This document shows positions 7,685-16,677 of a stretch of 64,000 nt of DNA, piece by piece. Positions within the stretch are counted from its first letter, which is position 1. The number at the start of each line of letters is the position of its first letter. The translations under genes and the position numbers were made by a program. This stretch comes from VGJW01 sp035286125. GTDB taxonomy: Bacteria > Cyanobacteriota > Sericytochromatia > S15B-MN24 > VGJW01. The stretch lies in assembly GCA_035286125.1 (NCBI GenBank), contig JAYKIS010000003.1, positions 1 through 64,000 on the forward strand. The letters are read 5' to 3'. The notes beneath the pieces were generated by a model, which was given only the letters and a program-made list of their open reading frames with translations, searched no databases and had not been told where the DNA came from.

Positions 7685-8724
7685 GCGATGCGATCCTCCT
7701 GCAGCCCGATTTGTGTCACGACACGCGCAGCGCCAACGTAGCCCTCTTCCGGCACATCCTGGAACCCTGCCTCGGCAAGGCGAGCGGCAATGCGGCGATG
7801 CCCCTCCTCGAGCGCATACCAGGGCACGAAGGCGAACGCGTGGTGGACCGAATGGTAGTTCAGATAGTTGAAGTAGCGGGCAAGTAAGGGATGCGTCGCC
7901 ACATTCCGGCAGCCGGCCCACTGGGTGTCGAAGAACGTGGGTCCGGCACCCCACAACCCGTCGTGCTCGATCTGGCCCCGAAACTGCATGATGGCCCCGA
8001 CGACCCGCTCCAGAACCAGCCAGGTGATACCCCAGGCCAGGGCCATCTCGCCGCCGCGCCCTCCTAGGACGTGCTCTCCGAGCCACCAGGCTCCGCCGTA
8101 CAACAGGCCCTGGGTAATCACGATACCGACCAGATCACGAACCAGGGCCCCACGCATCCGCGGGTCCTCGTCGCGCAGCTTGTAGCCGTGCCGCGCCATC
8201 TCGACGATGAGCCCGACGCCACCCTCGAGGAACACCCTGATCCAGAGTCGGTGCTTCATGCGCCACCGCTTCAGCATCCCCGCGCTGGCCCGTTCGTGCG
8301 GGAGTGGCTCGATGCGCTCGGGATCGCGGATGTCCGTGCCGTTCCACTTGTGGTGCAGCAGGTGAAGGCGGCCATAGGTCAGGTGGGGCCAGAAGATCGG
8401 CCACGAAAGCAAGGGGGGCAAGCCGTCGTCGAGCCAACGAATACCCGTGAGGGTCCGGTGGATGGCATCGTGCGTGAGAATCATCGCGGAAGCCACCCAG
8501 AAGGCGAGCACGACAAGCCCCCCCCCGAAGACCCACGGATCCCGAACGACCGCGCCACTGGCGACCACCACGGCCAACCCCAGCATCACGAGGCCCCGCA
8601 CGGCGACCTGCAGCAGCCCCGGCCCGGGGCGGACAACTGCCAGGTCCCGCACGAGGGCGGCAAGCTCGGCGACGGGCACGGCCCGAGAATAGGCCGGCAC
8701 TTCACGTGGCGCGCCAACTTGCAT
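7681..8724 (-). CDS. Membrane fatty acid desaturase family protein
   Basis: This 347-residue integral membrane protein carries the three histidine boxes of the di-iron desaturase/hydroxylase superfamily: HDAIH, HLLHHKWN and HSVHHAFAFVP. Several hydrophobic segments (around residues 45-85 and 195-225) would bring the boxes to the cytoplasmic face. The enzyme uses O2 and reductant to desaturate or hydroxylate a lipid or carotenoid; the substrate cannot be told. The ATG at 8724 has no ribosome site, but CATCAT lies exactly six bases upstream, a weak form of the leaderless motif seen elsewhere here. A small exported protein gene overlaps its stop. Confidence 0.85.
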   Translation of the reverse strand: MQVGAPREVPAYSRAVPVAELAALVRDLAVVRPGPGLLQVAVRGLVMLGLAVVVASGAVVRDPWVFGGGLVVLAFWVASAMILTHDAIHRTLTGIRWLDDGLPPLLSWPIFWPHLTYGRLHLLHHKWNGTDIRDPERIEPLPHERASAGMLKRWRMKHRLWIRVFLEGGVGLIVEMARHGYKLRDEDPRMRGALVRDLVGIVITQGLLYGGAWWLGEHVLGGRGGEMALAWGITWLVLERVVGAIMQFRGQIEHDGLWGAGPTFFDTQWAGCRNVATHPLLARYFNYLNYHSVHHAFAFVPWYALEEGHRRIAARLAEAGFQDVPEEGYVGAARVVTQIGLQEDRIA

Positions 8725-8792
8725 GGCTGCATGATGCCCTGAATGGACCAAGTCTTTCAAGCTGCTGGGACGAGAACAAGGACCCGCGAACC

Positions 8793-9398
8793 GTGGATGA
8801 GCAAGCCCTGACACGAGATTTCACGCGCCGACTGGGCGTACCATTGCTGCTGCGCTGGTGCTCGGAGGCTGCCCAAGGTCCGGCGTGGACCGGGGGCCCC
8901 GGCGCCCATCCGATGCGCATCGATGCCTGGCGGCGGGGACGCGCGGCCTTGGCAGAGGTGGTCACGGGCCTCGGGCGATCGGATGATTGCGGCCGTCCGG
9001 GCCCACCCGCCTGCGGCCTGTCTCTCGCGCATTCGGGGGCGTGGGCAGTGGCGGTCGGACGACGCGATGCGGGCCCCATCGGGGTCGACCTCGAACTACC
9101 GGGCCGAGAGGTGTCCGAGGCGGTGCTGCTGCGGATGGGGGTTCCCGCGGAGGCCATCCGGCCAATGGGGGCGACCGGCCGGCTGGTCCTGTGGACCGCG
9201 CTCGAAGCCGTCCACAAGGCCCGCGGGACCACCGGTGGTCTCGTGCCGGGCCAAATCCGCCTGGAACCCGCGGACCGGCGCGCCGGAAGGGCGTGGGTCT
9301 CCGGCCTTGCCTACGCGTGGTGTGCGCGCCAGACCTCCAGGGGCATGGTCACGCTGGCGGTGCCTCTGGGTGTCGGGGCGGAACCCCCCGCCACATGA
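8793..9398 (+). CDS. 4'-phosphopantetheinyl transferase superfamily protein
   Basis: Residues forming GPIGVDLELPGR and LVLWTALEAVHKARG match the two key motifs of Sfp-type transferases: the Mg-binding Asp of the (V/I)G(V/I)D motif and the W-x-x-(K/L)E-A-x-x-K motif. The enzyme would load phosphopantetheine onto an acyl or peptidyl carrier protein. The GTG at 8793 gives about 201 residues, a normal Sfp size, with AAGGA 10 bases upstream; the start is uncertain and a GTG at 8706 is also in frame. No polyketide or peptide synthetase lies nearby, so a housekeeping or distant target is likely. Its 3' end overlaps the convergent GNAT gene by 50 bases. Confidence 0.75.
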   Translation: MDEQALTRDFTRRLGVPLLLRWCSEAAQGPAWTGGPGAHPMRIDAWRRGRAALAEVVTGLGRSDDCGRPGPPACGLSLAHSGAWAVAVGRRDAGPIGVDLELPGREVSEAVLLRMGVPAEAIRPMGATGRLVLWTALEAVHKARGTTGGLVPGQIRLEPADRRAGRAWVSGLAYAWCARQTSRGMVTLAVPLGVGAEPPAT

Positions 9399-9840
9399 CC
9401 ACGTGGGGAAGGCCTACCAGCGAGAACGCTTCCCCGACCTGCAACCAGCCTTCTCTCAGGTAGAAGGCCCGGGCCCCCACACGGGCGTTGCACCAGACGC
9501 GGGCCACTCCGGCAGAAGCCAGGCAATCATTCATAGCCTGAAGCAATGCGGCCCCCACTCCACGCGAGCGCCACGCCGCATCAACCGCCATGCCGCGTAG
9601 CTGTCGGGTAGCACCCGGGACGCCTGCATGACCTTCTGCGACGACGGTGCAGCAACCCACAAGCGTGCCACCCGCCCACGCCGCCAGATGCAGCGTCAGG
9701 CCATCGGCATCCTGGGGATACCGGCTTTCCGCCTCGGGGCGCCCGGCCCGCAGGACGGCATGCCTGAGCGGCCTCACGACCGTGGCATCCACCACCTGGA
9801 CCGACAGGTCGCGAAGACCTTCCTGACCGGCTGCCGGCAT
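9349..9840 (-). CDS. GNAT family N-acetyltransferase
   Basis: About 163 residues from the ATG at 9840, with GAGGG 10 bases upstream. The acetyl-CoA binding segment is seen as LRGMAVDAAWRSRGVGAALL, the classic R/Q-x-x-G-x-G/A loop, preceded by a beta strand (TLVGCCTVV) and followed by VWCNARVGARAFYLREGW. The layout resembles ElaA-like or YjdJ-like acetyltransferases that act on small molecules. The substrate is unknown. It is convergent with the phosphopantetheinyl transferase gene and overlaps it by 50 bases. Confidence 0.85.
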   Translation of the reverse strand: MPAAGQEGLRDLSVQVVDATVVRPLRHAVLRAGRPEAESRYPQDADGLTLHLAAWAGGTLVGCCTVVAEGHAGVPGATRQLRGMAVDAAWRSRGVGAALLQAMNDCLASAGVARVWCNARVGARAFYLREGWLQVGEAFSLVGLPHVVMWRGVPPRHPEAPPA

Positions 9841-9857
9841 CCGCTGCGTTCCCTCAT

Positions 9858-9908
9858 ACGAAATTCGTCCTTGATCTTTTCCGGATTTTAACAAGTTCTT
9901 GAACTGTC
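9858..9908. promoter_or_regulatory. Two inverted repeats in the AT-rich gap before the subtilase
   Basis: The 117-base divergent gap between the GNAT and subtilase genes is the most AT-rich spot nearby. It holds ACGAA-A-TTCGT (9858-9868) and AGTTC-TT-GAACT (within 9893-9906). These could be operators for a dimeric regulator. The second repeat also supplies TTGAAC, with CATTAT about 15 bases on, a possible promoter for the protease gene. There is no direct evidence of binding. Confidence 0.3.
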
Positions 9909-9957
9909 TTCCTATGAACATTATGGCTGAGTTAATCCCCTCTACAGAGGCCCTCCC

Positions 9958-11511
9958 ATGCACAGACTGCCCCGCCCGATCGCCACTCTGCTGGCCCTGG
10001 CCGTGACGGCCTGCGGCACAGGCCATCAGTTCCCGGCCGTGCAGCCGCCGACGGTCACCCTGCGTACCGAGGCCCAGTTGCCCCGCTTCGCCCCTCCGCC
10101 AGCCGCAGGGGAAGCCGTTCCCGGGGAAGCCATCGTACGCTTCGGCCCCGGTGAGGCAGCGCCCCCCCAGTTGCCCGGCGCCATCCGGGTGAGGGCTGTC
10201 GCCGGCGTCGACAACGCTTGGGTCTACCGGCTGACCGGGGGCAGCTACACGGCCTCCACGACGCAGGCTTGGGATGCCCTGAAGGCCATCGCCTACGCCG
10301 AGCCGGTCTACACCTACCACGCCATGGGCTATCCGTCCGGCGAAGACGACTCCCTCTACGGCCTGAACCTCATCGAGGCTCCCAAGGCGTGGGACCGCGT
10401 CACGGCGAAGCGGGACGTGATCGTCGCCGTCATCGACACGGGCGTCGACTATACCCATCCCGACCTTGCCGGAGCCGTCATCAAGGGACCTGACGTCGTG
10501 AACGATGATGATGATCCGATGGACGATCAGGGGCATGGCACCCATTGCGCCGGGACCGTCGGAGCCGCCGCGAATGGCACAGGCATCGTCGGAGTTGCGC
10601 ACGGAGCCAGGATCCTGGCCATCAAGGTGCTCAACTCCCGGGGTTCCGGCAATAACGTCGACATTGCCGCCGGCATCGACGCCGCCGTCAAGGGCGGGGC
10701 ACAAGTCATCAGCCTGAGCCTGGGTGGTCCGGCGTCGCGGGCCACCCGCGACGCCATCCGCGCCGCGACAGAGAAGGGCGTCCTGTGCGTGGCTGCGGCG
10801 GGTAACGAGAACAGCAAGCGTCCAAGCTTCCCTGGGGCACAGGCCGAGGCCCTGGGGGTCGGATCATCGGATGCCCGGGACCGGCGCTCGACCTTCTCGA
10901 ACTACGGGGACACCGTCGATATCGCGGCACCAGGCACGGACATCATGTCGCTGGCCATCGGTGGCGGCTACCGGAAGTTGTCCGGAACCAGCATGGCCAC
11001 GCCCCACGTGGCAGGTGCCGCAGCCGTGTTGCTCTCCCGGCAGCCGGACCTCGGGGTGGCGCGCTTGCGCCGGATCCTCGAGGCCAGCGGCGACAAGGTC
11101 TCGGGATTCACCGAGACCCCGTCCGTCAGGCGTCTCAACCTGGCACGTGCACTGGACATGCTCGACAATCCGGCCGTCGAGATACCCGGCGCCCCGGCGG
11201 GGCCCGACGCCCCGGTCGAGGATGGCCAACCGGTCGTGGCGGAACTCAAGGTCGCCGCCAAGTCCACAAGTGCCGTCCTGACGTGGAAGACGGCCGCGCC
11301 TGCCCGGTCAACCGTGGCCTACGGTATCGGCGACGAGCTTACCGAAAAGGCAGAGGGCAGTGATGCCGCGGTCCTCGAACACAAGGTCACGCTCAGGAAC
11401 CTGAAGCGCAACAAGACCTACAGTTTCCGCATCACCACCACGGCCCGTGATGGCCAGTCACTGACGACCCGGGTCAAGACCTTCAGGACGCGCCTCTTCG
11501 CCATCTTGTAG
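9958..11511 (+). CDS. Subtilisin-like (S8) serine protease lipoprotein
   Basis: A 517-residue secreted protease. A lipoprotein signal (LLALAVTACG, Cys19) is followed by a propeptide-like region to about residue 125 and the S8 domain. The catalytic triad is D160 (VIDTGVDYTHPD), H193 (GHGTHCAGT) and S345 (GTSMATPH), with the oxyanion Asn in AAAGNEN. After about residue 420 comes a fibronectin-III-like domain (VLTWKTAAPARSTVAYG and then LKRNKTYSFRI), probably for substrate or surface binding. A GAGG site precedes the ATG. A second, convergent S8 lipoprotein gene ends 14 bases away. Confidence 0.95.
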   Translation: MHRLPRPIATLLALAVTACGTGHQFPAVQPPTVTLRTEAQLPRFAPPPAAGEAVPGEAIVRFGPGEAAPPQLPGAIRVRAVAGVDNAWVYRLTGGSYTASTTQAWDALKAIAYAEPVYTYHAMGYPSGEDDSLYGLNLIEAPKAWDRVTAKRDVIVAVIDTGVDYTHPDLAGAVIKGPDVVNDDDDPMDDQGHGTHCAGTVGAAANGTGIVGVAHGARILAIKVLNSRGSGNNVDIAAGIDAAVKGGAQVISLSLGGPASRATRDAIRAATEKGVLCVAAAGNENSKRPSFPGAQAEALGVGSSDARDRRSTFSNYGDTVDIAAPGTDIMSLAIGGGYRKLSGTSMATPHVAGAAAVLLSRQPDLGVARLRRILEASGDKVSGFTETPSVRRLNLARALDMLDNPAVEIPGAPAGPDAPVEDGQPVVAELKVAAKSTSAVLTWKTAAPARSTVAYGIGDELTEKAEGSDAAVLEHKVTLRNLKRNKTYSFRITTTARDGQSLTTRVKTFRTRLFAIL

Positions 11512-11525
11512 GTCACACGCTACGG

Positions 11526-12728
11526 TTAACCTGCGGCCACCTCGCTGCCCAGTGCGGCAAGGGTGGCCGCGGCATTCAATTGCCCGGCACCGTGTCGTTC
11601 GTCGGGCCCCGGAGGCCCCAGGTCCTCCGCCCCTGCCCGCAACAGCGCAGCCACGCGAGGCGCGCCGAGACCCGGCCGCAGGCTGCGCAGCAGGGCCGCC
11701 ACCCCTGAAACGTGGGGTGCCGCCATGCTGGTGCCGGACATGGGCCACCAGCGACCACGCGGCAAGGTCGAGAGGATACCCGTACCCGGCGCCACGAGCG
11801 TCATCCAGACGCCGTAGTTGGAATAGTCCGCCAGAACGTCCCCCTGACGCGTGGCACCTACGGCGATGACGCCGCGGTTGGCTGCAGGACAGAAGGCCTG
11901 GAAACTGCCGCTGTTGCCCATCGCCGCCACGACAACCGCACCCTTGGCCAGGGCGTGATCGATGGCGGCCTGCTTGGCCTGGGCTCCTTCGCGGCTGCCG
12001 ATGCTCAGGTTGATGACATCCGCCCCCATGTCCGCTGCCTTGATGATGCCCTCGCAGACCCGCGCCACGGTGCCCTCGCCCTAAGCATCCATGACCCTCA
12101 CAGCCATCAGCATCGCCCCGGGTGCAACGCCCGAGATTCCCAGGCCATCGTCCGCCGTCGCCCCGATGATGCCTGCGACGTGCGTGCCGTGGCCGTTCGG
12201 GTCATAGGGGTCGCCGTCACCCTCGACGAGGTCGATTCCGGGCACCAGCCGGCCTACCAGATCCGGATGCGTGCCGTCGATGCCGGAATCCACCACGGCC
12301 ACGCGCACCGTCTGGCTCCCGCGCGTGGCCTGCCATGCCTGCCTTGTCCGGATGCGATCGAAGCCCCACTGGACTCCCCCGGCGCCCGATTCTTCCAACC
12401 AGCCGGGGCCCCGCCAACCTTGGGCAGGGGGCAGGCTCTCGCGGGCGTTGCGTTCCATCCAGGCCACGCCCTCGAGCACAGGGCGACCCGATGCCCGGGT
12501 GCGGACCAACCAGAGGCCGCCGCCGAGCGGACGCCGAGCCTCGACGGTATCCGCCCCTTGCCACTCCGGCTGCGCCCCGGCGAACGAGACGATCCATTCC
12601 CGTCCCGTAGCCAGCGTGTCGAGGTCGAAGGCCTGCCTGCGGACCACCACGCCAGCCGGGGAAGTCCCCGTGCCGCACGCCGCAAGCAATACGGCTGAAA
12701 GCGACGTCGCCACACTGAAACCGTTCAC
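11526..12728 (-). pseudogene. Second S8 subtilisin-like lipoprotein, interrupted by an in-frame TAG
   Basis: Start GTG 12728 with GGGAGG 8 bases upstream gives a lipoprotein signal ending in LLAACGTG. The S8 domain has D (VAVVDSGIDGTHPD), H (GHGTHVAGI) and S (GTSMAAPHVSG) with the oxyanion Asn in AAMGNSG. A TAG at 12083-12081, between AVRVMDA and GEGTVARVCEG, splits the frame. Homologous proteases usually have Gln here, so a single CAG to TAG change explains it. Both halves stay in frame with normal codons, so the lesion is recent, or a sequencing error, or read through. The protein lacks the C-terminal extra domain of its convergent neighbour. If terminated, it would lose the catalytic Ser. 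Confidence 0.8.
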
Positions 12729-12815
12729 GCCCGCACCCTCCCGTTCCGTCCTGAACCGGAGTGTCGTCAGGCACCTCCCATCGTCCTCCCAGGCCGCGGT
12801 GCCCGGGGATTCGGG

Positions 12816-12821
12816 TACGAT
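12816..12821 (+). promoter_or_regulatory. -10 element (TACGAT) upstream of fadH
   Basis: TACGAT lies 18 bases before the ATG at 12840, leaving a short leader that contains the GAGGAAG ribosome site. No clear -35 hexamer is visible. Confidence 0.4.
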
Positions 12822-12839
12822 GACCCCGAGGAAGCCGCC

Positions 12840-14873
12840 ATGTCCCGATACCCTTTGTTGAGCGCCCCGCTGGACCTGGGCTTCACGACCCTCAGGAACC
12901 GATCGGTGATGGGGTCCATGCATACGGGCCTCGAGGACCGAGCCAGGGACTTCAAGGACTTGGCGACCTACTATGCTGCCCGGGCACGGGGCCAGGTCGG
13001 CCTTATCATCACGGGTGGCTTCGCGCCCAACATCGAGGGCTGGCTCTCGCCCTTCGGGTCACGCCTTGCCACGCGAGCGGCCGCGCGCCGACACCGTGTC
13101 CTGACGTCCGCCGTCCACGACGAGGGCGGCAAGATCGCCTTGCAGATCCTCCACGCAGGGCGCTATGGGTACTCGCCCCTGTGCGTCGCACCGTCGCGTC
13201 TCAAGTCGCCCATCTCGCCCTTCACGCCCCGCGCCCTCTCCGAAGCGGGCATCGAGCGCCAGATCCGGGCCTTCGCACGATGCGCCGAACTTGCCCGCGA
13301 GGCGGGCTATGACGGCGTGGAGGTCATGGGTTCGGAGGGCTATTTCCTGAACCAGTTTCTGGCCAGCAGGACCAACCTCCGGACGGATCGGTGGGGTGGC
13401 AGCTACGACAACCGGATGCGCTTGCCGGTCGAGGTCGTACGTCGCATCCGCGAGGCCGTGGGACCTGACTTCATGGTCGTCTACCGCATCTCGGTGCTGG
13501 ACCTCGTCGAGGGCGGAAGTACCTGGGACGAGGTCGCCCTGCTGGCTCGGGCCATCGAGGCCGCAGGGGCGACGATGCTCAACACCGGTATCGGCTGGCA
13601 TGAGGCCCGTATTCCGACGATAGCCACCTCGGTGCCGCGTGCGGCCTTTTCGTGGCTGGGCGCGCGACTCAAGCAGGAAGTCGGCATCCCGGTCTGCATC
13701 AGCAACCGGATCAATGACCCTGCCGTGGCCGAATCCGTCCTGGAGTCCGGTGAGGGAGACCTGGTCTCGATGGCGCGGCCCTTTCTCGCGGACCCCGAGT
13801 TCATGACCAAGGCGCTTGCGGGTCGGCCCGAACGGATCAATACCTGCATCGCCTGCAACCAGGCGTGTCTCGACCACATCTTCGGGGGCCAGAAGGCCAG
13901 TTGCCTGGTCAATCCGGCTGCGTGCAGGGAGGAATCGTTCACCCCACGGAAGGTCGAGGTCGCACGGCGCGTGGCTGTCGTCGGGGCCGGTCCGGCCGGT
14001 CTCGCCTGCGCCGTGACCCTCGCCGATCGGGGCCATGGCGTCACCCTCTTCGAGTCGGCAAGCGTCATCGGGGGACAACTGCGCATGGCCGCACGCATCC
14101 CGGGCAAGGAGGAGTACGCCCAGACCCTGCGCTACTACGGGGAACGCCTGAAGGAAACGGGCGTCAGCCTCAGGCTGGGCCTGAACGTGACCGCAGACGA
14201 GCTGCTTGCGGGCGGCTTCGACGACATCGTGCTGGCGACCGGTGTCGTACCGCGCTCCCCCGGTATTCCCGGCGAGGACGATCCGCGTGTCCTCAGCTAT
14301 GTCGACGTTCTCGAGCATGACCGCCCGGTGGGTCGAAGCGTGGTCATCGTCGGTTCCGGGGGCATCGGGGTCGACGTCGCGGTCTTCCTTGCCGAGCCCC
14401 ATCCCGGTCCCAGCCTTGATCCCGCGGCCTGGCGCAGGGTCTGGGGCGTCACCGACCCCGCCGAGGCGCGCGGGGGGCTCGGGACCGCCCAGGATGAAGG
14501 TCCGGCGCGCCACGAGATCACGATGCTGCAACGCCGCCCCGGACGTCCGGGCGCGGGCCTCGGCAAGACGACGGCCTGGATTCATCGGGCAACGCTCAAG
14601 AAACGCGGCGTCAGGCACGAGGCCAGCGTGCGGTATGAGCGCATCGACCCCGCCGGGCTCGTCATCCGCCCCGCCGACGGCACGGGCCCCGAGCGTACCC
14701 TCGCCGCCGATACCATCATCTTGTGCGCCGGACAGGAACCGAGGCGTTCCCTGTTGGCTCCGCTCGAGGCCGCGGGCAGGAGCGTCCATCTGATCGGGGG
14801 CGCGGCCAAGGCGGGCGAACTGGATGCCAAGCGTGCCATCGAGGAAGGCACGCGGCTGGGGCTGACACTGTGA
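12840..14873 (+). CDS. fadH: NADPH-dependent 2,4-dienoyl-CoA reductase-like (old yellow enzyme family)
   Basis: This 677-residue protein matches the length and domain order of E. coli FadH (672). An FMN TIM barrel of the old yellow enzyme family (residues 1-330) is followed by a 4Fe-4S motif C336-x2-C339-x3-C343-x11-C355 and FAD/NADPH-binding Rossmann domains (VVGAGPAGLACAVTLADRG, and VVIVGSGGIGVDVAVFLAE). FadH reduces 2,4-dienoyl-CoA during oxidation of unsaturated fatty acids. Relatives act on other enones or trimethylamine, so the exact substrate is open. The YkgJ-type gene overlaps its stop by 4 bases, suggesting joint production. Confidence 0.85.
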   Translation: MSRYPLLSAPLDLGFTTLRNRSVMGSMHTGLEDRARDFKDLATYYAARARGQVGLIITGGFAPNIEGWLSPFGSRLATRAAARRHRVLTSAVHDEGGKIALQILHAGRYGYSPLCVAPSRLKSPISPFTPRALSEAGIERQIRAFARCAELAREAGYDGVEVMGSEGYFLNQFLASRTNLRTDRWGGSYDNRMRLPVEVVRRIREAVGPDFMVVYRISVLDLVEGGSTWDEVALLARAIEAAGATMLNTGIGWHEARIPTIATSVPRAAFSWLGARLKQEVGIPVCISNRINDPAVAESVLESGEGDLVSMARPFLADPEFMTKALAGRPERINTCIACNQACLDHIFGGQKASCLVNPAACREESFTPRKVEVARRVAVVGAGPAGLACAVTLADRGHGVTLFESASVIGGQLRMAARIPGKEEYAQTLRYYGERLKETGVSLRLGLNVTADELLAGGFDDIVLATGVVPRSPGIPGEDDPRVLSYVDVLEHDRPVGRSVVIVGSGGIGVDVAVFLAEPHPGPSLDPAAWRRVWGVTDPAEARGGLGTAQDEGPARHEITMLQRRPGRPGAGLGKTTAWIHRATLKKRGVRHEASVRYERIDPAGLVIRPADGTGPERTLAADTIILCAGQEPRRSLLAPLEAAGRSVHLIGGAAKAGELDAKRAIEEGTRLGLTL

Positions 14874-15493
14874 CAGGCGAACAGGATGCCGACGGCATCC
14901 CTCTGGAGATGCAGGGGATGTACGCGGACATGACGGCCCTTTACGCGGACGTCGCGCGCAACATGGCCGTCGTTCTCGAGGTTCATGCCGAGATGGGCCA
15001 GGTACCGTCCTGTACCAGAGGTTGCGACGCGTGCTGTCATCAACTGGTGTTGTCCACCGTGGCCGAGGCCGGGGTGATGGCCGATGCCCTCGACAGCCTT
15101 GAATCCTCTGCCCGCACCCTCGTCGCCGGACGCATCGATCACTGGCTGGAGGTCACGGAGCCGCTGCGTCACGCCCTGCAGCAGGCAGACAACGAAACGC
15201 TCGACGCAGTCGTCGACACCATGGCGGCGCAGTACTGGCAGCAGCGCATCCCGTGCCCCTTCCTCGTGGAACGGGCATGCATCCTGCACGATGTACGCCC
15301 TTTGGCCTGCCGCCAGCATCACGCGCTGGGAGATCCGGTGCACTGCGGGGAAGCCGACGGGCAGAACGTCGCCCAGATGGAAGCGATGGAAGACCTGTTC
15401 TTCCTGGCGCAGGACGCCATCACTGGGGAAGAGGCCGAAATCGGTATCTTCCCCGAGTTGGTGGCCATGCTCTCCCGGGCCCGACAGCCCTAG
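14870..15493 (+). CDS. YkgJ family cysteine-cluster protein
   Basis: GTG at 14870 overlaps the fadH stop (GTGA). The 207-residue protein has the YkgJ signature, a Cys cluster C-x3-C-x2-CC (CTRGCDACCH), and then CPFL, a Cys before ILHDVRPLACRQH, and a later Cys. The family is annotated as putative Zn- or Fe-chelating and may bind an iron-sulfur cluster. Function is unproven. Coupling to an Fe-S flavoenzyme is suggestive of a maturation or electron-transfer role, which is inference. Confidence 0.85.
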   Translation: MTGEQDADGIPLEMQGMYADMTALYADVARNMAVVLEVHAEMGQVPSCTRGCDACCHQLVLSTVAEAGVMADALDSLESSARTLVAGRIDHWLEVTEPLRHALQQADNETLDAVVDTMAAQYWQQRIPCPFLVERACILHDVRPLACRQHHALGDPVHCGEADGQNVAQMEAMEDLFFLAQDAITGEEAEIGIFPELVAMLSRARQP

Positions 15494-15572
15494 ATTTCAT
15501 CGGGACACAAGAATCCGGGCGGGTCCGGGGCACGACAAGACCTCAGGGTCACAGGGCCCGGAAGGGTGTTCC

Positions 15573-16157
15573 ATGCCGTCTCCCGCAAGTATCCGGCCCG
15601 GCAACGTGTCCGGCTGGTCCCGCCCCGTGGTTCCTGCGGCTGATGCCGGCGTTGCCGGGCGCAACGCACCAGCGGGCGATGTGCTGCACCTTTCGAGATC
15701 CGAGGCGGCTTCCGTCGACCTGATGGAGGTGCTTGTCACGCACCCCGGGCATCGAGCCATCCTTGCCCGACGCGGCGTCACGACGCCGGAGGCCATCCAG
15801 GCGTGGGCCAGCGAACCTTGGCGCCGGGCTGCCTTCACAGTGTGGACCGGCCTGCCTGATGTCAGCCTCGAAAGCTATGGCCAGCGTTACGACATGCTGC
15901 GTATCCCGGGCATCACCCCCGGCGAGGTCCGCTTGCTTCATGAGGCGGGCATCGAGACGGCAGGCCACCTTGCCGCGCTGGGCGGTGACCACGCAGCTGC
16001 CCGCGAAGGCCGGTCCGAGTTCCTGCGACGCCTGGACCTTGTGCGGGACCAGTTGGCAAGGCAGGCCAGCCTGCAGCTTCGGGTACCGGACGAAGGAAGG
16101 CTCATCGAACTCGCGACAGCCGCGGCTGGTGTGGAGAGCCGCATCCGGTCGCGCTAG
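15573..16157 (+). CDS. DUF4332-like helix-hairpin-helix protein
   Basis: ATG at 15573 follows GGAAGGG. The 194-residue protein has a segment typical of DUF4332/helix-hairpin-helix repeats: YDMLRIPGITPGEVRLLHEAG followed by IETAGHLAAL. Another hairpin-like unit occurs earlier (LARRGVTTPEAIQAWASEP). Such domains bind nucleic acid non-specifically or act as protein adapters. There is no signal peptide or catalytic motif. It ends one base before the convergent M23 peptidase gene. Confidence 0.55.
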   Translation: MPSPASIRPGNVSGWSRPVVPAADAGVAGRNAPAGDVLHLSRSEAASVDLMEVLVTHPGHRAILARRGVTTPEAIQAWASEPWRRAAFTVWTGLPDVSLESYGQRYDMLRIPGITPGEVRLLHEAGIETAGHLAALGGDHAAAREGRSEFLRRLDLVRDQLARQASLQLRVPDEGRLIELATAAAGVESRIRSR

Positions 16158-16604
16158 TTACTCTTCAGCGAGGTTGAGCAGCCTTTCAGGCTGGTTCGAC
16201 TCGAAATGCAGGTGGGGCCCCGTTGTCCACGAGCCGGTATTGCCACAGGCCCCGATGACGTCCCCACGTCGGTAGGCACCTGCACCGCGGGCGGATTGCA
16301 GATGCGCATAGGAAGTCTCCAGGCCATCTGCCGCACGCAAGGCGAACACGTTGCCATGCGTATGGCTGCGGTAGGAACGTCCCTGGCCGTCGTGCGCAGC
16401 GCGCACAGGCGTGCCCTCGAAGCACGCGATATCCAGCGCAGGATGGCCGGGCTGGACGCCCCGGGTCACGACGCCGGGCATGGGCCTGAGCAAGGGCGCC
16501 TTGTCCCCCTTGGGCGTCGACAAGCGACCGACATGGGGACGCGGTACTGGGGCAAGTCTTGGCAACACGGTCTGTGACGTGACCTCTCGGGACGGGACAA
16601 GCAT
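16158..16604 (-). CDS. M23 family metallopeptidase (LytM domain)
   Basis: About 148 residues of LytM fold with the zinc ligands HPALDIA (H-x3-D) and HLHFE (H-x-H), plus RGDVIGACGNTGSW typical of the family. M23 enzymes cleave peptidoglycan cross-bridges, or are inactive activators of amidases. Here the metal ligands are intact. No signal peptide is seen from the ATG at 16604, nor from the in-frame TTG at 16616, so the export route is unclear or the 5' end has been lost. This is shorter than the usual 250-400 residues. Confidence 0.75.
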   Translation of the reverse strand: MLVPSREVTSQTVLPRLAPVPRPHVGRLSTPKGDKAPLLRPMPGVVTRGVQPGHPALDIACFEGTPVRAAHDGQGRSYRSHTHGNVFALRAADGLETSYAHLQSARGAGAYRRGDVIGACGNTGSWTTGPHLHFESNQPERLLNLAEE

Positions 16605-16677
16605 CCATCGCCCCAAACATCGCGGCGGCGCCTTAAGGACACACTATGATCGAATCAAGACCACGCACATAATCGCT

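Noticed and set aside
12081..12083. Genome-wide TAG recoding
   Set aside because: TAG ends other intact genes in the window, such as the neighbouring protease and the aldehyde dehydrogenase, so a general reassignment is not supported.
13059..14789. Minus-strand open frame opposite fadH
   Set aside because: fadH is certain from its Fe-S and flavin motifs; the opposite frame has no start context or motifs.
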